Assembly (NCBI RefSeq): GCF_003259435.1 | Contig: NZ_QLMA01000001.1 | Span: 186,001-250,000 of the forward strand | Reading direction: 5' to 3' | DNA: 64,000 bases | Source of the DNA: Chitinophaga dinghuensis | Lineage (GTDB): Bacteria > Bacteroidota > Bacteroidia > Chitinophagales > Chitinophagaceae | In this document: in pieces, positions 27,311-36,536 of the stretch | How positions within the stretch are numbered: position 1 is the stretch's first letter | Layout of the letters: the number at the start of each line of letters is the position of its first letter | Program-made: the position numbers and the translations under genes | Notes under the pieces: model-generated | Told to the model about the DNA's origin: nothing | The model's database searches: none | What the model saw: the letters and a program-made list of their open reading frames with translations, nothing else

Positions 27311-27423
27311 ATTTTGTGTTAAGTTTTTTTTATCAATGAGTTATGAAGGTTAGTTGAATAATTGCTGTAATCCTTTGCTGCAAAGGATTTACAGCATGAT
27401 GATTTATTTTTTATTTTTTTTCA

Positions 27424-28191
27424 TCAGATATCAGAATACTCCGTAGGACGTACAAATATTACATCCTGATGCGATACATTGTGTGCATATTCAGGCATAG
27501 CAGATAACTTTTTCCACTCAGGATCAGCGCCAAATGATTTCCAGTGCGCGTCGCGGTCTGCTTTATTGTTGAAAGTTGTCATGTACATCAGGTTAGGTGT
27601 TTTGCTGCCAGCGATCACGCTGCCATAAAATACGGCATTGAATCCAAGTCGCTTGAATATTTGTACTTCTCCACCTGCATTGAACATCCGGACTTTACTG
27701 ATATGATAAGCCTCTGTTGCACTTTCATAGCTCCGCAGCTCATATACTCTTTCATTCTTTGGCGTCTGGAGCGCAGGCAATGCCATTGCCGGCATCTGAT
27801 CAAATGCAGTAAGCAGTATTGTTTCAATTCTGTTGTAAGGGGCAGACTCGTTGTAGCCTTGCATGAAAGTGCCTGCGCTGGCCTGGTACGAGGCATCTTT
27901 CTCTAATTTGGCCGGCAATGCTGCATATTGTTCCAGGTTGTTGAAGGCTGTGAAGACATACACCTTCACATCGGCAGTGTCCTGGGTGATAGGCTTGAAA
28001 ACGCCCACCTGTGCAATGCCTGCACGATGTGCAGCTGGAAGATATGCCTCTTGCAGATAATTATCCAGGCCGGATTCCTGGGCTGGCTTGATATGATATA
28101 CTTTGATCTGGAAGTACTGGTGACCGCGTTTATCTTTCGCCATAACGCTCAACGATAATCCAAGTCCCAACAGAAGGAATAATGTTTTCAT
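27424..28191 (-). CDS. NIPSNAP-family protein with signal peptide
   Basis: From the ATG at 28191 the product has a cleavable signal (MKTLFLLLGLGLSLSVMA) and two ferredoxin-like alpha+beta repeats. The first begins YFQIKVYHIKPAQESGLDNYL. The second, beginning ERVYELRSYESATEAYHISK, matches NIPSNAP proteins, as does the end of the domain (YMTTFNNKADRDAHWKSFGADPEWKKL). The biochemical role of NIPSNAP proteins in bacteria is unknown. An in-frame ATG at 28218 would add nine residues before the signal and is less likely. The gene stands alone between the initiator tRNA and a divergent SUFU-domain gene. Confidence 0.85.
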   Translation of the reverse strand: MKTLFLLLGLGLSLSVMAKDKRGHQYFQIKVYHIKPAQESGLDNYLQEAYLPAAHRAGIAQVGVFKPITQDTADVKVYVFTAFNNLEQYAALPAKLEKDASYQASAGTFMQGYNESAPYNRIETILLTAFDQMPAMALPALQTPKNERVYELRSYESATEAYHISKVRMFNAGGEVQIFKRLGFNAVFYGSVIAGSKTPNLMYMTTFNNKADRDAHWKSFGADPEWKKLSAMPEYAHNVSHQDVIFVRPTEYSDI

Positions 28192-28335
28192 ACGTGAAAT
28201 ATTGATTGCGGGAGACAAAATACAAAAGATCTGGTTTACTTACACCTGGCTACAAGCCACCCGCGTACTCGAATGAGCGCGGGTCCTTGTTGTCGGCAGA
28301 TAACCGTATCTTAGCTTACCTAAAAGTGTAGAGAT

Positions 28336-29445
28336 ATGTACAGCGCACCAGAAATGTTAATTGAAGAACCAAATGACCGTGGTACCATGTACGCCATGGT
28401 AGAACAGGATAACCGCACCGCCTACTTCTATTTATACCCGTCCGAAATAATGGGAAATCGGTTCAAACCCCGCCCATGCTGGCTGAGAAACCTGCAGCCT
28501 GCCCCAGAGAACATGGATACTGCCGCTATGGAAAATGGCGTAGCTCCCATGTTAGAAGCCCGTTTCTGTAGTCACCCATTGGGTAAAGAACCGCTGCAGA
28601 AAGAAAAAATTTCCTTTATCTGGAATGTAGAAGGCGACGGTGCAGCATTAGTGTACGACGACGAAATCATTGGGATAATCCCTGGATGGGGCCTCTATAT
28701 GGATCAGCCGCCGGCATATGCAGCCGACTGTATCAGCAGCGGGGACAACAGCATTACCTTCCCATTAGGTACTCCTGAAACAAATGAGACCTATCGCAAA
28801 TTTATAGCGGCAAATGATTTCTGGAATTCCTGGGCAGATGAGAATAAAGGCCCATGGCATAAGATTCAGCAAGAATTCATGATTGCTTATGAAGATGTAT
28901 TCGGTCCAGAGAAATCTTACTTCGCTATTGACGATAATAAATGGCCGCCAATGGCAATGGCCAAATATGAAAAAGACGATATCGTTTATTTCATCACACT
29001 GGGAATGAGTATCAGACCGATGCCATGGGTCGATATCCTTTACAACGATAATGCAAACGCCTATCATCGTGCAGAACTGGCGATTGCACTAGATAAGAAA
29101 GTATACACAGAAGAACAGATGATGGCGATGGCACAGGTAGTAGCGGGACTGGCAGACAGGCCCTGGAAAATTGTTACCTGGCTGGGAGAAGGTCATACCG
29201 TTTCTTCCGGAGCGCTACCACCGCCTTATGAGAGCCTGATTCTTTCCTCTGCATTGTATAATGGTCAAGATATCAACATCCCTCAGATGTATGGGGATAA
29301 AGTAAATCTCTACTGGGCAGTGCCAATCACTTTTGAAGAAAGGTCCTTTGCTCATAGCAAGGATAATGGCGGTTATGATCTGCTGGAAAAGATGATTGGG
29401 GCAGGTCTTAATCATATCGTTGGTAACCGCGATGCCGTAATTTAA
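28336..29445 (+). CDS. Suppressor-of-fused (SUFU) domain protein
   Basis: A 369-residue cytoplasmic protein with no signal peptide. The C-terminal half carries a SUFU-like domain (about 180-360): IVYFITLGMSIRPMPWV, HRAELAIALDKKVY, WLGEGHTVSSG and VNLYWAVPITFEERSFAHSKDNG. In bacteria SUFU proteins are often immunity proteins of polymorphic toxin systems, which is family knowledge; no toxin gene is adjacent here. The N-terminal half (1-160) has features of a beta-rich domain that I cannot name. Confidence 0.78.
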   Translation: MYSAPEMLIEEPNDRGTMYAMVEQDNRTAYFYLYPSEIMGNRFKPRPCWLRNLQPAPENMDTAAMENGVAPMLEARFCSHPLGKEPLQKEKISFIWNVEGDGAALVYDDEIIGIIPGWGLYMDQPPAYAADCISSGDNSITFPLGTPETNETYRKFIAANDFWNSWADENKGPWHKIQQEFMIAYEDVFGPEKSYFAIDDNKWPPMAMAKYEKDDIVYFITLGMSIRPMPWVDILYNDNANAYHRAELAIALDKKVYTEEQMMAMAQVVAGLADRPWKIVTWLGEGHTVSSGALPPPYESLILSSALYNGQDINIPQMYGDKVNLYWAVPITFEERSFAHSKDNGGYDLLEKMIGAGLNHIVGNRDAVI

Positions 29446-29547
29446 TTGATGATACAGATGGGCCGCAGCTTTCCGCTGGTGTAATAATTATGTCCCTCTT
29501 TTGGAGGCTGTTGTATATTAGGCGCCTTCATTGGCAACCTATATTAC

Positions 29548-31728
29548 ATGCGACGACTATTATTACCTGTACTGTTAACTATGGCAGGGAATGCTGTGGC
29601 CCAAACAGATTCCACACCCGTACGAAAACTGAAAGAATTCTCAGTTACTTCCCGACGAAACACTATTGAAATTAAAAACGACAAGATTGTCTTTAATGTC
29701 AGCAATAGTGTGAATGCCCTTGGCAGCAATGCCCTCGACCTGCTGAAACGCTCTCCAGGCGTAATGGTAGATCCTTCCAATGCCATTTCCCTGAATGGAA
29801 AAGCCGGTGTCACAGTATACATTGATGGCAAACCCACTTACATGCAGGGCGACGCCCTCGCTGCATTATTGAAATCCTTACAGTCGGCCAATATCCAGGC
29901 AATTGAACTGATGCCTAATCCCAGCGGTAAATACGATGCTGCGGGCAGTGGAGGTATCATCAATATTCGACTGAAAAAAATGACGGCAGCAGGTTACAAT
30001 GGCGATGTCTCCGCAGGGCTGCATTTTGGCGAAACTCCTAAAACAGAAGCAGCGATAAATATGAACTATCGCACCGGGAAGATGAATCTCTTCGGGAATT
30101 ATAACCATTATTTCGGCTACAGAAATATGCAATATGATTTCTACCGGGTACAGGAAGGGCAGATAATGGATAACCGTACCCGTGATACAGATAAACGCAA
30201 TCCTGTGAATTTCAAGCTGGGCATGGATTATAACCTCAGTAAAAATAGTACGCTCGGGTTTATGATGAATGCCAATCTGTACATGGGTCCAGGGATTACC
30301 TATACTACCACTTATATTTCCGATAGCGCCACGGGCAAGCTGCAATCTATGCTCAATGCTAATAACGACTACTATTCCCAGCGTCAGAACTGGAAAAATT
30401 ATAACCTGAATTATCAATACAAAGATACCAGTGGCCGTATATTCACTACAGACCTGGATTACGGCGCTTACAAAGCCAGGATTAAAAACATTCTTTATAA
30501 TCAGTTTGTAGCTGCGGATAGCGTTACTGAAACGGGGAAATATTATCTGCGTACGCTTAACAACAGTGATATCAATATATATGGACTGAAAGCGGATTAT
30601 GAACAACCCTTGGGCGCCGGAAAGGTATATGGTGGCGTGAAAGCCAATACAGTAGAGAGTTCCAATCAAGTACTGATTTATGATGTGCTGCCACAGGAGG
30701 AGGTCTTAAATACGCTTCGCAGCAACCGGTTCAAATACCGGGAAAGCATATACGCCGCTTACCTAATGGCTGATCAGCAATGGGGAAAATGGAAATTCTC
30801 TGCCAGTGTACGTGGGGAGAATACAAATACAGACGGAAATCTGCTGTCTAAAAGTCAACTTACAGGAAAGGATACCACCACTACCATTCAGAATCACTAC
30901 TTTGACCTATTCCCGGCAGTGCAGCTCTCCTGGCGACTTTCAGAGACCCATAGTTTTTCTTTGTTCTACAATCGGAAGATTGACAGACCAAACTATGCGG
31001 ACCTGAATCCATTTGAATACCAGATGGATGAATTGTCTTATTGGAAAGGGAATTCCTTCCTTCGCCCACAATATGTGAACAGTGCTACCGTGGGTTATAA
31101 TGCAGCGGGTATTATTGCCGCTACTTTTTCGTACTCCCATACCCGTGATATCTCTGTTCAAATTACAGACAGCATTGCGGGAAATAAAATGGTGATTACG
31201 CCGGAGAATATTGGGTCTCAGAATTTGTGGTCCCTGAATCTCTCCTCTGGCTTTAAGCCCTTTACATGGTGGCAGGTAACGGCCAATGCGAATTTCTTCT
31301 ACAAGGAAAATAAGATCAACTTTGATCCGCAACGAATTGCCACTATTGCGCGTACAACAGTCGCGTTTAATCTGCAGCAGGTCTTTGACCTGGATGCTAA
31401 AACGCAGGTTGAAGTGAGCGGATTTTATAATTCTCCGGGCATTGGCGGCGGCTTTTTGCGGACAGGAGATGTATGGCAGGTGAATATTGGCGTGCAGCGG
31501 AAAGTATTAAAGGACAAAGGGATGGTGCGTGTCGGCATAACAGATTTATTCCAGACTTATCGTTGGTATAGTATCCGGGACTTTGACGGGATGTATTACC
31601 GGAACAAGGGATATGAAGATTCCCGGCAACTGAAACTGGGCTTTAGTTATCGCTTTGGTAACCTAAGGCTGGGAGCGGGCAGAGAACGGGCATCCGGATT
31701 GGAAAACGAGGCCAAAAGAGTGAAGTAG
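29548..31728 (+). CDS. TonB-dependent receptor-like outer-membrane beta-barrel protein
   Basis: A 726-residue outer-membrane protein with a signal peptide (MRRLLLPVLLTMAGNAVAQ). A plug-like domain follows (about 25-145): NALDLLKRSPGVMVD, GVTVYIDGKPTYMQGDALAALLKSL and IELMPNPSGKYDAAGSGGIINI. The rest is an outer-membrane beta-barrel of the kind seen in small Bacteroidota receptors without a SusD partner. It lacks the carboxypeptidase-like N-terminal domain. It may be a siderophore, metal or peptide receptor; the substrate is unknown. A terminator separates it from the convergent RiPP operon. Confidence 0.88.
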   Translation: MRRLLLPVLLTMAGNAVAQTDSTPVRKLKEFSVTSRRNTIEIKNDKIVFNVSNSVNALGSNALDLLKRSPGVMVDPSNAISLNGKAGVTVYIDGKPTYMQGDALAALLKSLQSANIQAIELMPNPSGKYDAAGSGGIINIRLKKMTAAGYNGDVSAGLHFGETPKTEAAINMNYRTGKMNLFGNYNHYFGYRNMQYDFYRVQEGQIMDNRTRDTDKRNPVNFKLGMDYNLSKNSTLGFMMNANLYMGPGITYTTTYISDSATGKLQSMLNANNDYYSQRQNWKNYNLNYQYKDTSGRIFTTDLDYGAYKARIKNILYNQFVAADSVTETGKYYLRTLNNSDINIYGLKADYEQPLGAGKVYGGVKANTVESSNQVLIYDVLPQEEVLNTLRSNRFKYRESIYAAYLMADQQWGKWKFSASVRGENTNTDGNLLSKSQLTGKDTTTTIQNHYFDLFPAVQLSWRLSETHSFSLFYNRKIDRPNYADLNPFEYQMDELSYWKGNSFLRPQYVNSATVGYNAAGIIAATFSYSHTRDISVQITDSIAGNKMVITPENIGSQNLWSLNLSSGFKPFTWWQVTANANFFYKENKINFDPQRIATIARTTVAFNLQQVFDLDAKTQVEVSGFYNSPGIGGGFLRTGDVWQVNIGVQRKVLKDKGMVRVGITDLFQTYRWYSIRDFDGMYYRNKGYEDSRQLKLGFSYRFGNLRLGAGRERASGLENEAKRVK

Positions 31729-31740
31729 GAAGCTACAATA

Positions 31741-31780
31741 AAAAAAAATGGGTGTATCAAGAATGATGCACCCTTTTTTA
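31741..31780. terminator. Bidirectional terminator between the receptor and lanB
   Basis: A 10-base-pair stem with one T-G pair (31750-31759 and 31764-31773, loop AGAA) is flanked by A8 and T6 runs. It lies between convergent stops at 31728 and 31804. Confidence 0.88.
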
Positions 31781-31803
31781 ATTACCAACTATTCTATTTT
31801 ATC

Positions 31804-34800
31804 CTAAATCAGTATGTTTCGCAAATGGAAACTTGTTTTTTCTTTAGCTAGCACCCCTGTGTAATGCTTCACCAGGCAATGATAAACTACCAGTTCGTGT
31901 AGCCGTTGATTGGCGACAAAGAATCGGTTCATCATCATATGGATAAGATCCGAAGTCAGTTGCTGCAGACGTTTTTGCTGTTGTGAAACGGCATCGCTGC
32001 AGGCTATACGTAATTCAGTACAGCTATCCTGACTGTTGTGCTGATATTGACCAAAGAGATCATATATCACATCGGCGAGGGGGAAGGACCGTGCAGATGC
32101 AGACAATATTCCATTGATGGCATCCTGGTATTCACGGTACTTATTGTTTAACTGAAACTGCAGGTTATTGTTACCATGGAATTCCTGGAAGAGACCATCT
32201 CTTACGGCGGAAAGGGTATCAATTTTTTGTTGCAGTGTCAGTCCGAAGTTCGTGAGCAGTATATCTGTGGCTTTTACAGCAAATATCCAGCGATAGAATT
32301 CCTGGTTTCCACTTTGAATATGTGGGAGCAATTCCAGTATCAGCTCACTGTCCAGGTGGAAGAGGTTTTCGCAGTGGAGGATGTTTTCCGGGCCATAGCG
32401 TTCCAGTTCCCTGGAATAAGTATCGAACTGTATTTTGTATACAATTTCGTTGGTGGTGTAGTCGTGCAGGGCCTGATTGATTTCCTGTATCACTGCCTGG
32501 GTCTGATCCGGGTCGGTGAGATGGAGTCTCAGGCGAAGGTGGTTTTCGGGGTCTTGGTAGCGCACGAAGAACCAACTATCTGCCAGACCTTCCATTTTCA
32601 AATGGTTGACAATGGGGAAAACGGCGGTGGTCAGCAGTTTATCCATCGATTTAGGGCCACAATAGATTTTAGCGTATAGCCATTCACTGCCCAGGTTAAA
32701 GGTTCTTTCTACCTGTTTTTCCTTTTTGGGGATGATAGCGCTGGGGCGTGGCTTAAACTGTGTATTGTATAATGGGAAGATGACTTCATTGCAGAAATAC
32801 CCTTTGTTGTTGCGGATGAACAGTTGTTCATCTTCCATGAGGGACTCATACAGGATAACATCTCCTTTTTTTAGGTGTTGCAGTAATAGTTCCTGTGCCA
32901 TGGAACAGGTGAGGTCCAGGAAAAGCTCATTGTCTGTTTCTACCATCAGTACCTGATTAGGCACTTGATATTGGTGGAGCATTTCCTGTAGTGCAACCGT
33001 GTCTCCCTGACTTTCTCTGCGTTGGAAATCAGTGGCAGATAAATTCCAGCGGGCGCGACTCAGGATGATTTCCTTGAATCGTACTCTAGGCAGGAAATGT
33101 TGTTCCTGCAGGATGTTCCAGTCCCACATCAGGGCCATATCATAATCCTGATGTTGCAGGTCGCCGAGGAATTTATATATAGGCAGACTATTATTATAAT
33201 TATGTGCGCTGGTCAGTCGTGGTTTGACCTCTTTGTTTAATGACTGAGAGAAGAGGACGACCCGGTTGTTGACCACTTTTACATAAAGATCGCTGACAGG
33301 TATTTGGAATTCCTTGTCTACAGAAGCGTTTCCGAGGAAAGGAATTTCATAATCAAAGAGTTTGGGGCGGAGTAAAACATTTCCTGTTCTGCCTTCGGGG
33401 AGGTGAATAATTTCCGCGAAGATGGCGTCGGGGAAGAGGTTTTTTTCCAGTGCTGCTACTTTTTCCATTTCTGCGGCGAGGGCAGGGTTGGAGGCGCCGA
33501 ATCGGGCGAGTAATGGTAGTGCAGATGATCCTCCGCAGGATTTGAGTACGAAGCGGAAGTCGCCTTCATCCAGTTTTTCTGCAGAGGGGGTGAGTAAGGT
33601 ACCTAGGACGGTAGTGGTGGGAGGAAGTTCCGGGAGGGAAACGGTTTGAATCGCCTCGAGGTCTTCTGTCGTAAGTACAATTTCTTTGGCATGCAGTTGT
33701 TGGGCTGCAATGAATTTTTTCAATACCAGTTTATGGTAACTGGACCAGGTATTCGGGGAAATAGAAGGAGCAGACGGCAATTGGAGGTCGTCTACGATGG
33801 GTGTATAACTGCTTTTGTCGCCGGTGATGAGGCCATAGCCGATGCCGTTTTCGCTGTCCAGGGCTGTCAGCAGAGGGATGGCTCTGTTTTCGTAGCGTTG
33901 CTGGAATTTTTGTTGGAATTCGGTCAGCTCGACAGAAGGGGCGCCGATATTGAGAACAGACAGCTGGCTGATGGCTGCTGTAATTCGGTCGACTACCCGC
34001 CTGTTGAGTTGATTGGCCGTGGTAGCGTGGAACAGGTCTGTGAGGACGAGGTCTTTGCTGAGCATACCGGGGCAAACTTTCTGCAGTAGTTCTCCTATAA
34101 CATTGAACGATTTGCCATTATTCTCATAAGCAACTAAATGATGGTGTGCATCGCTTAACAATTGGCGCAATGGGGATTTAATGTCGCGTTCATTCAGTTT
34201 GGCTACCAGCGTACTCAGGTAATCGGGGCCTGATAACGTAGGATGAAAGGCCGAAACGAGTATTTGGTTTTCCATCAGCATGCTGATGAAGCTTTTTGCC
34301 TCATCAGCAGTGATGGACAGGTCCATTAGAACAGCTGTTAGCTGCTGAATGGTAGCGCCATTGCGGGCAATTGATAGGATTTTCTCGAGATAGATGTTAT
34401 GGGAGAAACTACTGAGAAAATAGTGTCTTTTATTTTCTTTTATTTGATATTCATAGTATCTGTAGGTGTTTCCTGCGCGATAGATACTGCTATTGGGCAG
34501 GAAAGTCAGCATATTGGCGATTTCTTCATCTCTGATGAGTTCATCGGCGATGGCTGATAGGCACTGGATATCCAGTCTGGCTTTTCTCTGGTAAGCATCT
34601 TCAGACATAACGATCTCCGTGGCATTATCTGTAATGCTACCGGCAGCGCAACCTGCAAAGAGACCATATGGAGTGCTTCTGGCACACATTCTTAGAAGAT
34701 ACTTATAGAGGGTGATTACTAGTTTATGTTGTTTGGCGGGGCGTAAATCGTTTGCCCCATTGAGCCAATCCATTAAAGCATGATGCAATTCAGGGCTGGC

Positions 34801-34983
34801 GAGGTATATTGCTTCCTGTAGCGTTGGCTGCAGGTATAATGATTTAATTGTTGCTGTTAAAGAGGCTACATCACGATTATTTCCGGCATGGAGGAATTTA
34901 ACAGTGTTGTAGGGCAGAAGCGGCAACCGTAATAGATAAAAATCGAAAGACTTAACCTGCGGCATCAAAAAGCGATCGTGCAT
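31804..34983 (-). CDS. Full-length LanB-type lantibiotic dehydratase
   Basis: A 1059-residue protein of full-length class I LanB size. The N-terminal glutamylation region begins FDFYLLRLPLLPYNT and includes LYKYLLRMCARSTPYGLFAGCA, a LanB hallmark. The C-terminal elimination (SpaB-type) domain starts near 770 and has SWFFVRYQDPENHLRLRL, ELERYGPENI and FFVANQRLHELVVYHCLVKHY. Such enzymes use Glu-tRNA to dehydrate Ser and Thr in a leader-bearing peptide. The likely substrate is encoded at 35473-35655 on the same strand. No cyclase domain is fused. An ATG six codons downstream (34965) is an alternative start. It is the last gene of its transcript. Confidence 0.92.
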   Translation of the reverse strand: MHDRFLMPQVKSFDFYLLRLPLLPYNTVKFLHAGNNRDVASLTATIKSLYLQPTLQEAIYLASPELHHALMDWLNGANDLRPAKQHKLVITLYKYLLRMCARSTPYGLFAGCAAGSITDNATEIVMSEDAYQRKARLDIQCLSAIADELIRDEEIANMLTFLPNSSIYRAGNTYRYYEYQIKENKRHYFLSSFSHNIYLEKILSIARNGATIQQLTAVLMDLSITADEAKSFISMLMENQILVSAFHPTLSGPDYLSTLVAKLNERDIKSPLRQLLSDAHHHLVAYENNGKSFNVIGELLQKVCPGMLSKDLVLTDLFHATTANQLNRRVVDRITAAISQLSVLNIGAPSVELTEFQQKFQQRYENRAIPLLTALDSENGIGYGLITGDKSSYTPIVDDLQLPSAPSISPNTWSSYHKLVLKKFIAAQQLHAKEIVLTTEDLEAIQTVSLPELPPTTTVLGTLLTPSAEKLDEGDFRFVLKSCGGSSALPLLARFGASNPALAAEMEKVAALEKNLFPDAIFAEIIHLPEGRTGNVLLRPKLFDYEIPFLGNASVDKEFQIPVSDLYVKVVNNRVVLFSQSLNKEVKPRLTSAHNYNNSLPIYKFLGDLQHQDYDMALMWDWNILQEQHFLPRVRFKEIILSRARWNLSATDFQRRESQGDTVALQEMLHQYQVPNQVLMVETDNELFLDLTCSMAQELLLQHLKKGDVILYESLMEDEQLFIRNNKGYFCNEVIFPLYNTQFKPRPSAIIPKKEKQVERTFNLGSEWLYAKIYCGPKSMDKLLTTAVFPIVNHLKMEGLADSWFFVRYQDPENHLRLRLHLTDPDQTQAVIQEINQALHDYTTNEIVYKIQFDTYSRELERYGPENILHCENLFHLDSELILELLPHIQSGNQEFYRWIFAVKATDILLTNFGLTLQQKIDTLSAVRDGLFQEFHGNNNLQFQLNNKYREYQDAINGILSASARSFPLADVIYDLFGQYQHNSQDSCTELRIACSDAVSQQQKRLQQLTSDLIHMMMNRFFVANQRLHELVVYHCLVKHYTGVLAKEKTSFHLRNILI

Positions 34984-35090
34984 GTCTTTTATTTGTGGTA
35001 CAAGGTGCTAACACTTTACACTATACGGATATTATTTCGACGAAAATCATGTTTTGCGCGACCAAATGCATAAGATTTTCAATATGAACT

Positions 35091-35453
35091 TCAAGCCAAT
35101 TTCAGCATTTTCGTAACCTTTTCTTTAAACCGTGGGAAACTAACCGGCTTGGGCAGATATCCATGGCGTCCTCCCAGTGGGATATCACCAAGGCTAGCCA
35201 ATGGATATGCTGTAACTACGATAAAGCGACAATCCGCATTTTTCATCAGCTGATTTAAACCTGAGGTCTGACGGCCGTAAATGTTCACGTCCAGCAGAAT
35301 CAGATCAATCTGCCTGCTTTTAATTAATTCTGATACATCCTGCAGCTTGTCAGTAGCGATGACTAGCTCCATATGATCCATCCTTTCCAGATAGTTGCTA
35401 AGGAGCTCGATCGCAAGTGGCTCGTCATCAACTATAGCACAACGGTACTGCAT
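35091..35453 (-). CDS. Receiver-only response regulator inside the RiPP locus
   Basis: A 120-residue protein that is a single receiver domain, closest in sequence style to LytTR-type receivers. It has the acidic pair in IVDDEPLAIELL, the phospho-acceptor in LILLDVNIYGR and the switch lysine in YLPKPVSF. It ends after the last receiver helix; no output domain follows, and the 107 bases to lanB hold no LytTR remnant. It starts 19 bases after the precursor stop, so the two are probably cotranscribed. It may act as a phosphate sink or a protein-binding regulator for the kinase at 36537. That role is inferred. Confidence 0.88.
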   Translation of the reverse strand: MQYRCAIVDDEPLAIELLSNYLERMDHMELVIATDKLQDVSELIKSRQIDLILLDVNIYGRQTSGLNQLMKNADCRFIVVTAYPLASLGDIPLGGRHGYLPKPVSFPRFKEKVTKMLKLA

Positions 35454-35472
35454 CTCTCGGATTTGTACTGAA

Positions 35473-35655
35473 TTAAAGAAGAGTGCGAACAGAACTTACT
35501 GTCAGGGTTTCATTAGTGAGCGTAAGGGATTTACCTTTTGCATTAATTCCCCGACCAGAAAGGTTACTTACAGCCAGGTAGTCAGCCTTGGCAATAACTT
35601 CCTTGTGTAGTTCCAGTTTTGGTTTAGCTCCTGTTGCGTTAGTCTGATGTTTCAT
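35473..35655 (-). CDS. Putative class I lanthipeptide-type RiPP precursor, cysteine-free
   Basis: A 60-residue peptide. Residues 14-24 (LELHKEVIAKA) match the L-x-L-x-K-E-x-I leader motif of Bacteroidota class I lanthipeptide precursors. The last 18 residues, from S43, hold eight Ser/Thr (43, 45, 47, 50, 52, 54, 55, 58) in an alternating pattern, and the peptide ends VRTLL. There is no cysteine anywhere and no double glycine; SGRG (33-36) could be a processing point. The frame stays open to 35745, but the ATG at 35655 gives the leader its usual N-terminus and leaves room for a promoter. LanB lies two genes downstream. Confidence 0.75.
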   Translation of the reverse strand: MKHQTNATGAKPKLELHKEVIAKADYLAVSNLSGRGINAKGKSLTLTNETLTVSSVRTLL

Positions 35656-35742
35656 GAGGGTAAGGACATTTAGTTGTAAACAAAAATGTCGATGTTGTGT
35701 TACAGTGCCATATTTTTTAGACAAAATGCACGTTCTACACGA

Positions 35743-35750
35743 CAAACATA
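35743..35750 (-). promoter_or_regulatory. Possible -7 promoter box of the precursor gene
   Basis: On the minus strand TATGTTTG is a perfect TAnnTTTG match, 87 bases before the precursor ATG and just past the LytTR stop. No good -33 element was found, so an activator (perhaps the LytTR protein) may be needed. Confidence 0.4.
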
Positions 35751-35783
35751 ACTTTATCCCGAATTTGGAAAGGTGCTATTGGG

Positions 35784-36527
35784 TTACTCTTCTTCCTGAT
35801 GGTCCGTTGCTATACCTAGTCTGCGGTTGAGTTCGGCTTTGTACTGTTTCGAAATGATAATAGTGTGATTATTTAGTAATTCTGCAGTGTTGCCCAGTAT
35901 GTTTTTAATTGCGTTTAGTCGTACTATGTAGGATTTATGTACCCGGATAAATTGTTTATCAGGTAGGATTTCCTCCATATGTTTCATGCGTTGGTAAACA
36001 ATGTGGGTTTCATGGAGGGTAACAATTTTGATATAATCTTTCATGCCTTCTACGTAATAGATGTCTTCAAACACTACTTTACTGAGTTTCTGTCCATCCT
36101 TTACGAACATGAAGGTATTGGTAGGCTTTTCCTTTGAAGGAGGCGCTTGTGACTGACGTCGTTGTTGCAAGATAATTTTAGCCTTGTTGATTGCTTTCAA
36201 CAGGCGGTCAAAACCAAATGGTTTCATCAGATAATCCACTACATCCAGTTCAAAGCCTTCTACGGCATAATCAGGACTGGCAGTAGTGAAGATGACCATT
36301 GGAATATTGGGTAATGAGCGAATCATTTCCACACCATTGATATTCGGCATCCGGATATCGGAAAATAACAGGTCAATGGGTTGCTCTTGCAGAATAGCGA
36401 TAGCTTCAAATGCGTTTTCGCATACCCCAACCACCTCCAATTGCGGTACTTTGGCAATGTAAGTTGTCATTAATTCCCTGGCAAATGGCTCGTCGTCTAC
36501 TATCAGGCATCTGATCTGCTGCTCCAT
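35784..36527 (-). CDS. LytTR-family response regulator of the RiPP locus
   Basis: A 247-residue regulator. The receiver has IVDDEPFARELM, phospho-acceptor in LLFSDIRMPNINGVEM and the conserved lysine in YLMKPFGF. The LytTR DNA-binding domain has FMFVKDGQKLSKVVFEDIYYVEGMKDYI and FIRVHKSYIVRLNAI. It lies nine bases after the kinase stop and is its cognate partner. The position directly before the precursor gene makes control of RiPP production the best inference. Confidence 0.94.
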   Translation of the reverse strand: MEQQIRCLIVDDEPFARELMTTYIAKVPQLEVVGVCENAFEAIAILQEQPIDLLFSDIRMPNINGVEMIRSLPNIPMVIFTTASPDYAVEGFELDVVDYLMKPFGFDRLLKAINKAKIILQQRRQSQAPPSKEKPTNTFMFVKDGQKLSKVVFEDIYYVEGMKDYIKIVTLHETHIVYQRMKHMEEILPDKQFIRVHKSYIVRLNAIKNILGNTAELLNNHTIIISKQYKAELNRRLGIATDHQEEE

Positions 36528-36536
36528 TATTCGATT

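Noticed and set aside
35091-35453. The receiver-only regulator as a frameshifted pseudogene
   Set aside because: The receiver is complete with all key residues, ends cleanly, and no LytTR fragment follows in any frame of the 107-base gap.
35473-35745. A longer 90-codon version of the precursor peptide that includes two or three N-terminal cysteines
   Set aside because: The extra 30 codons would cover the perfect TAnnTTTG promoter box and carry no leader features; the Cys would sit before the leader, where lanthionine precursors do not keep them.
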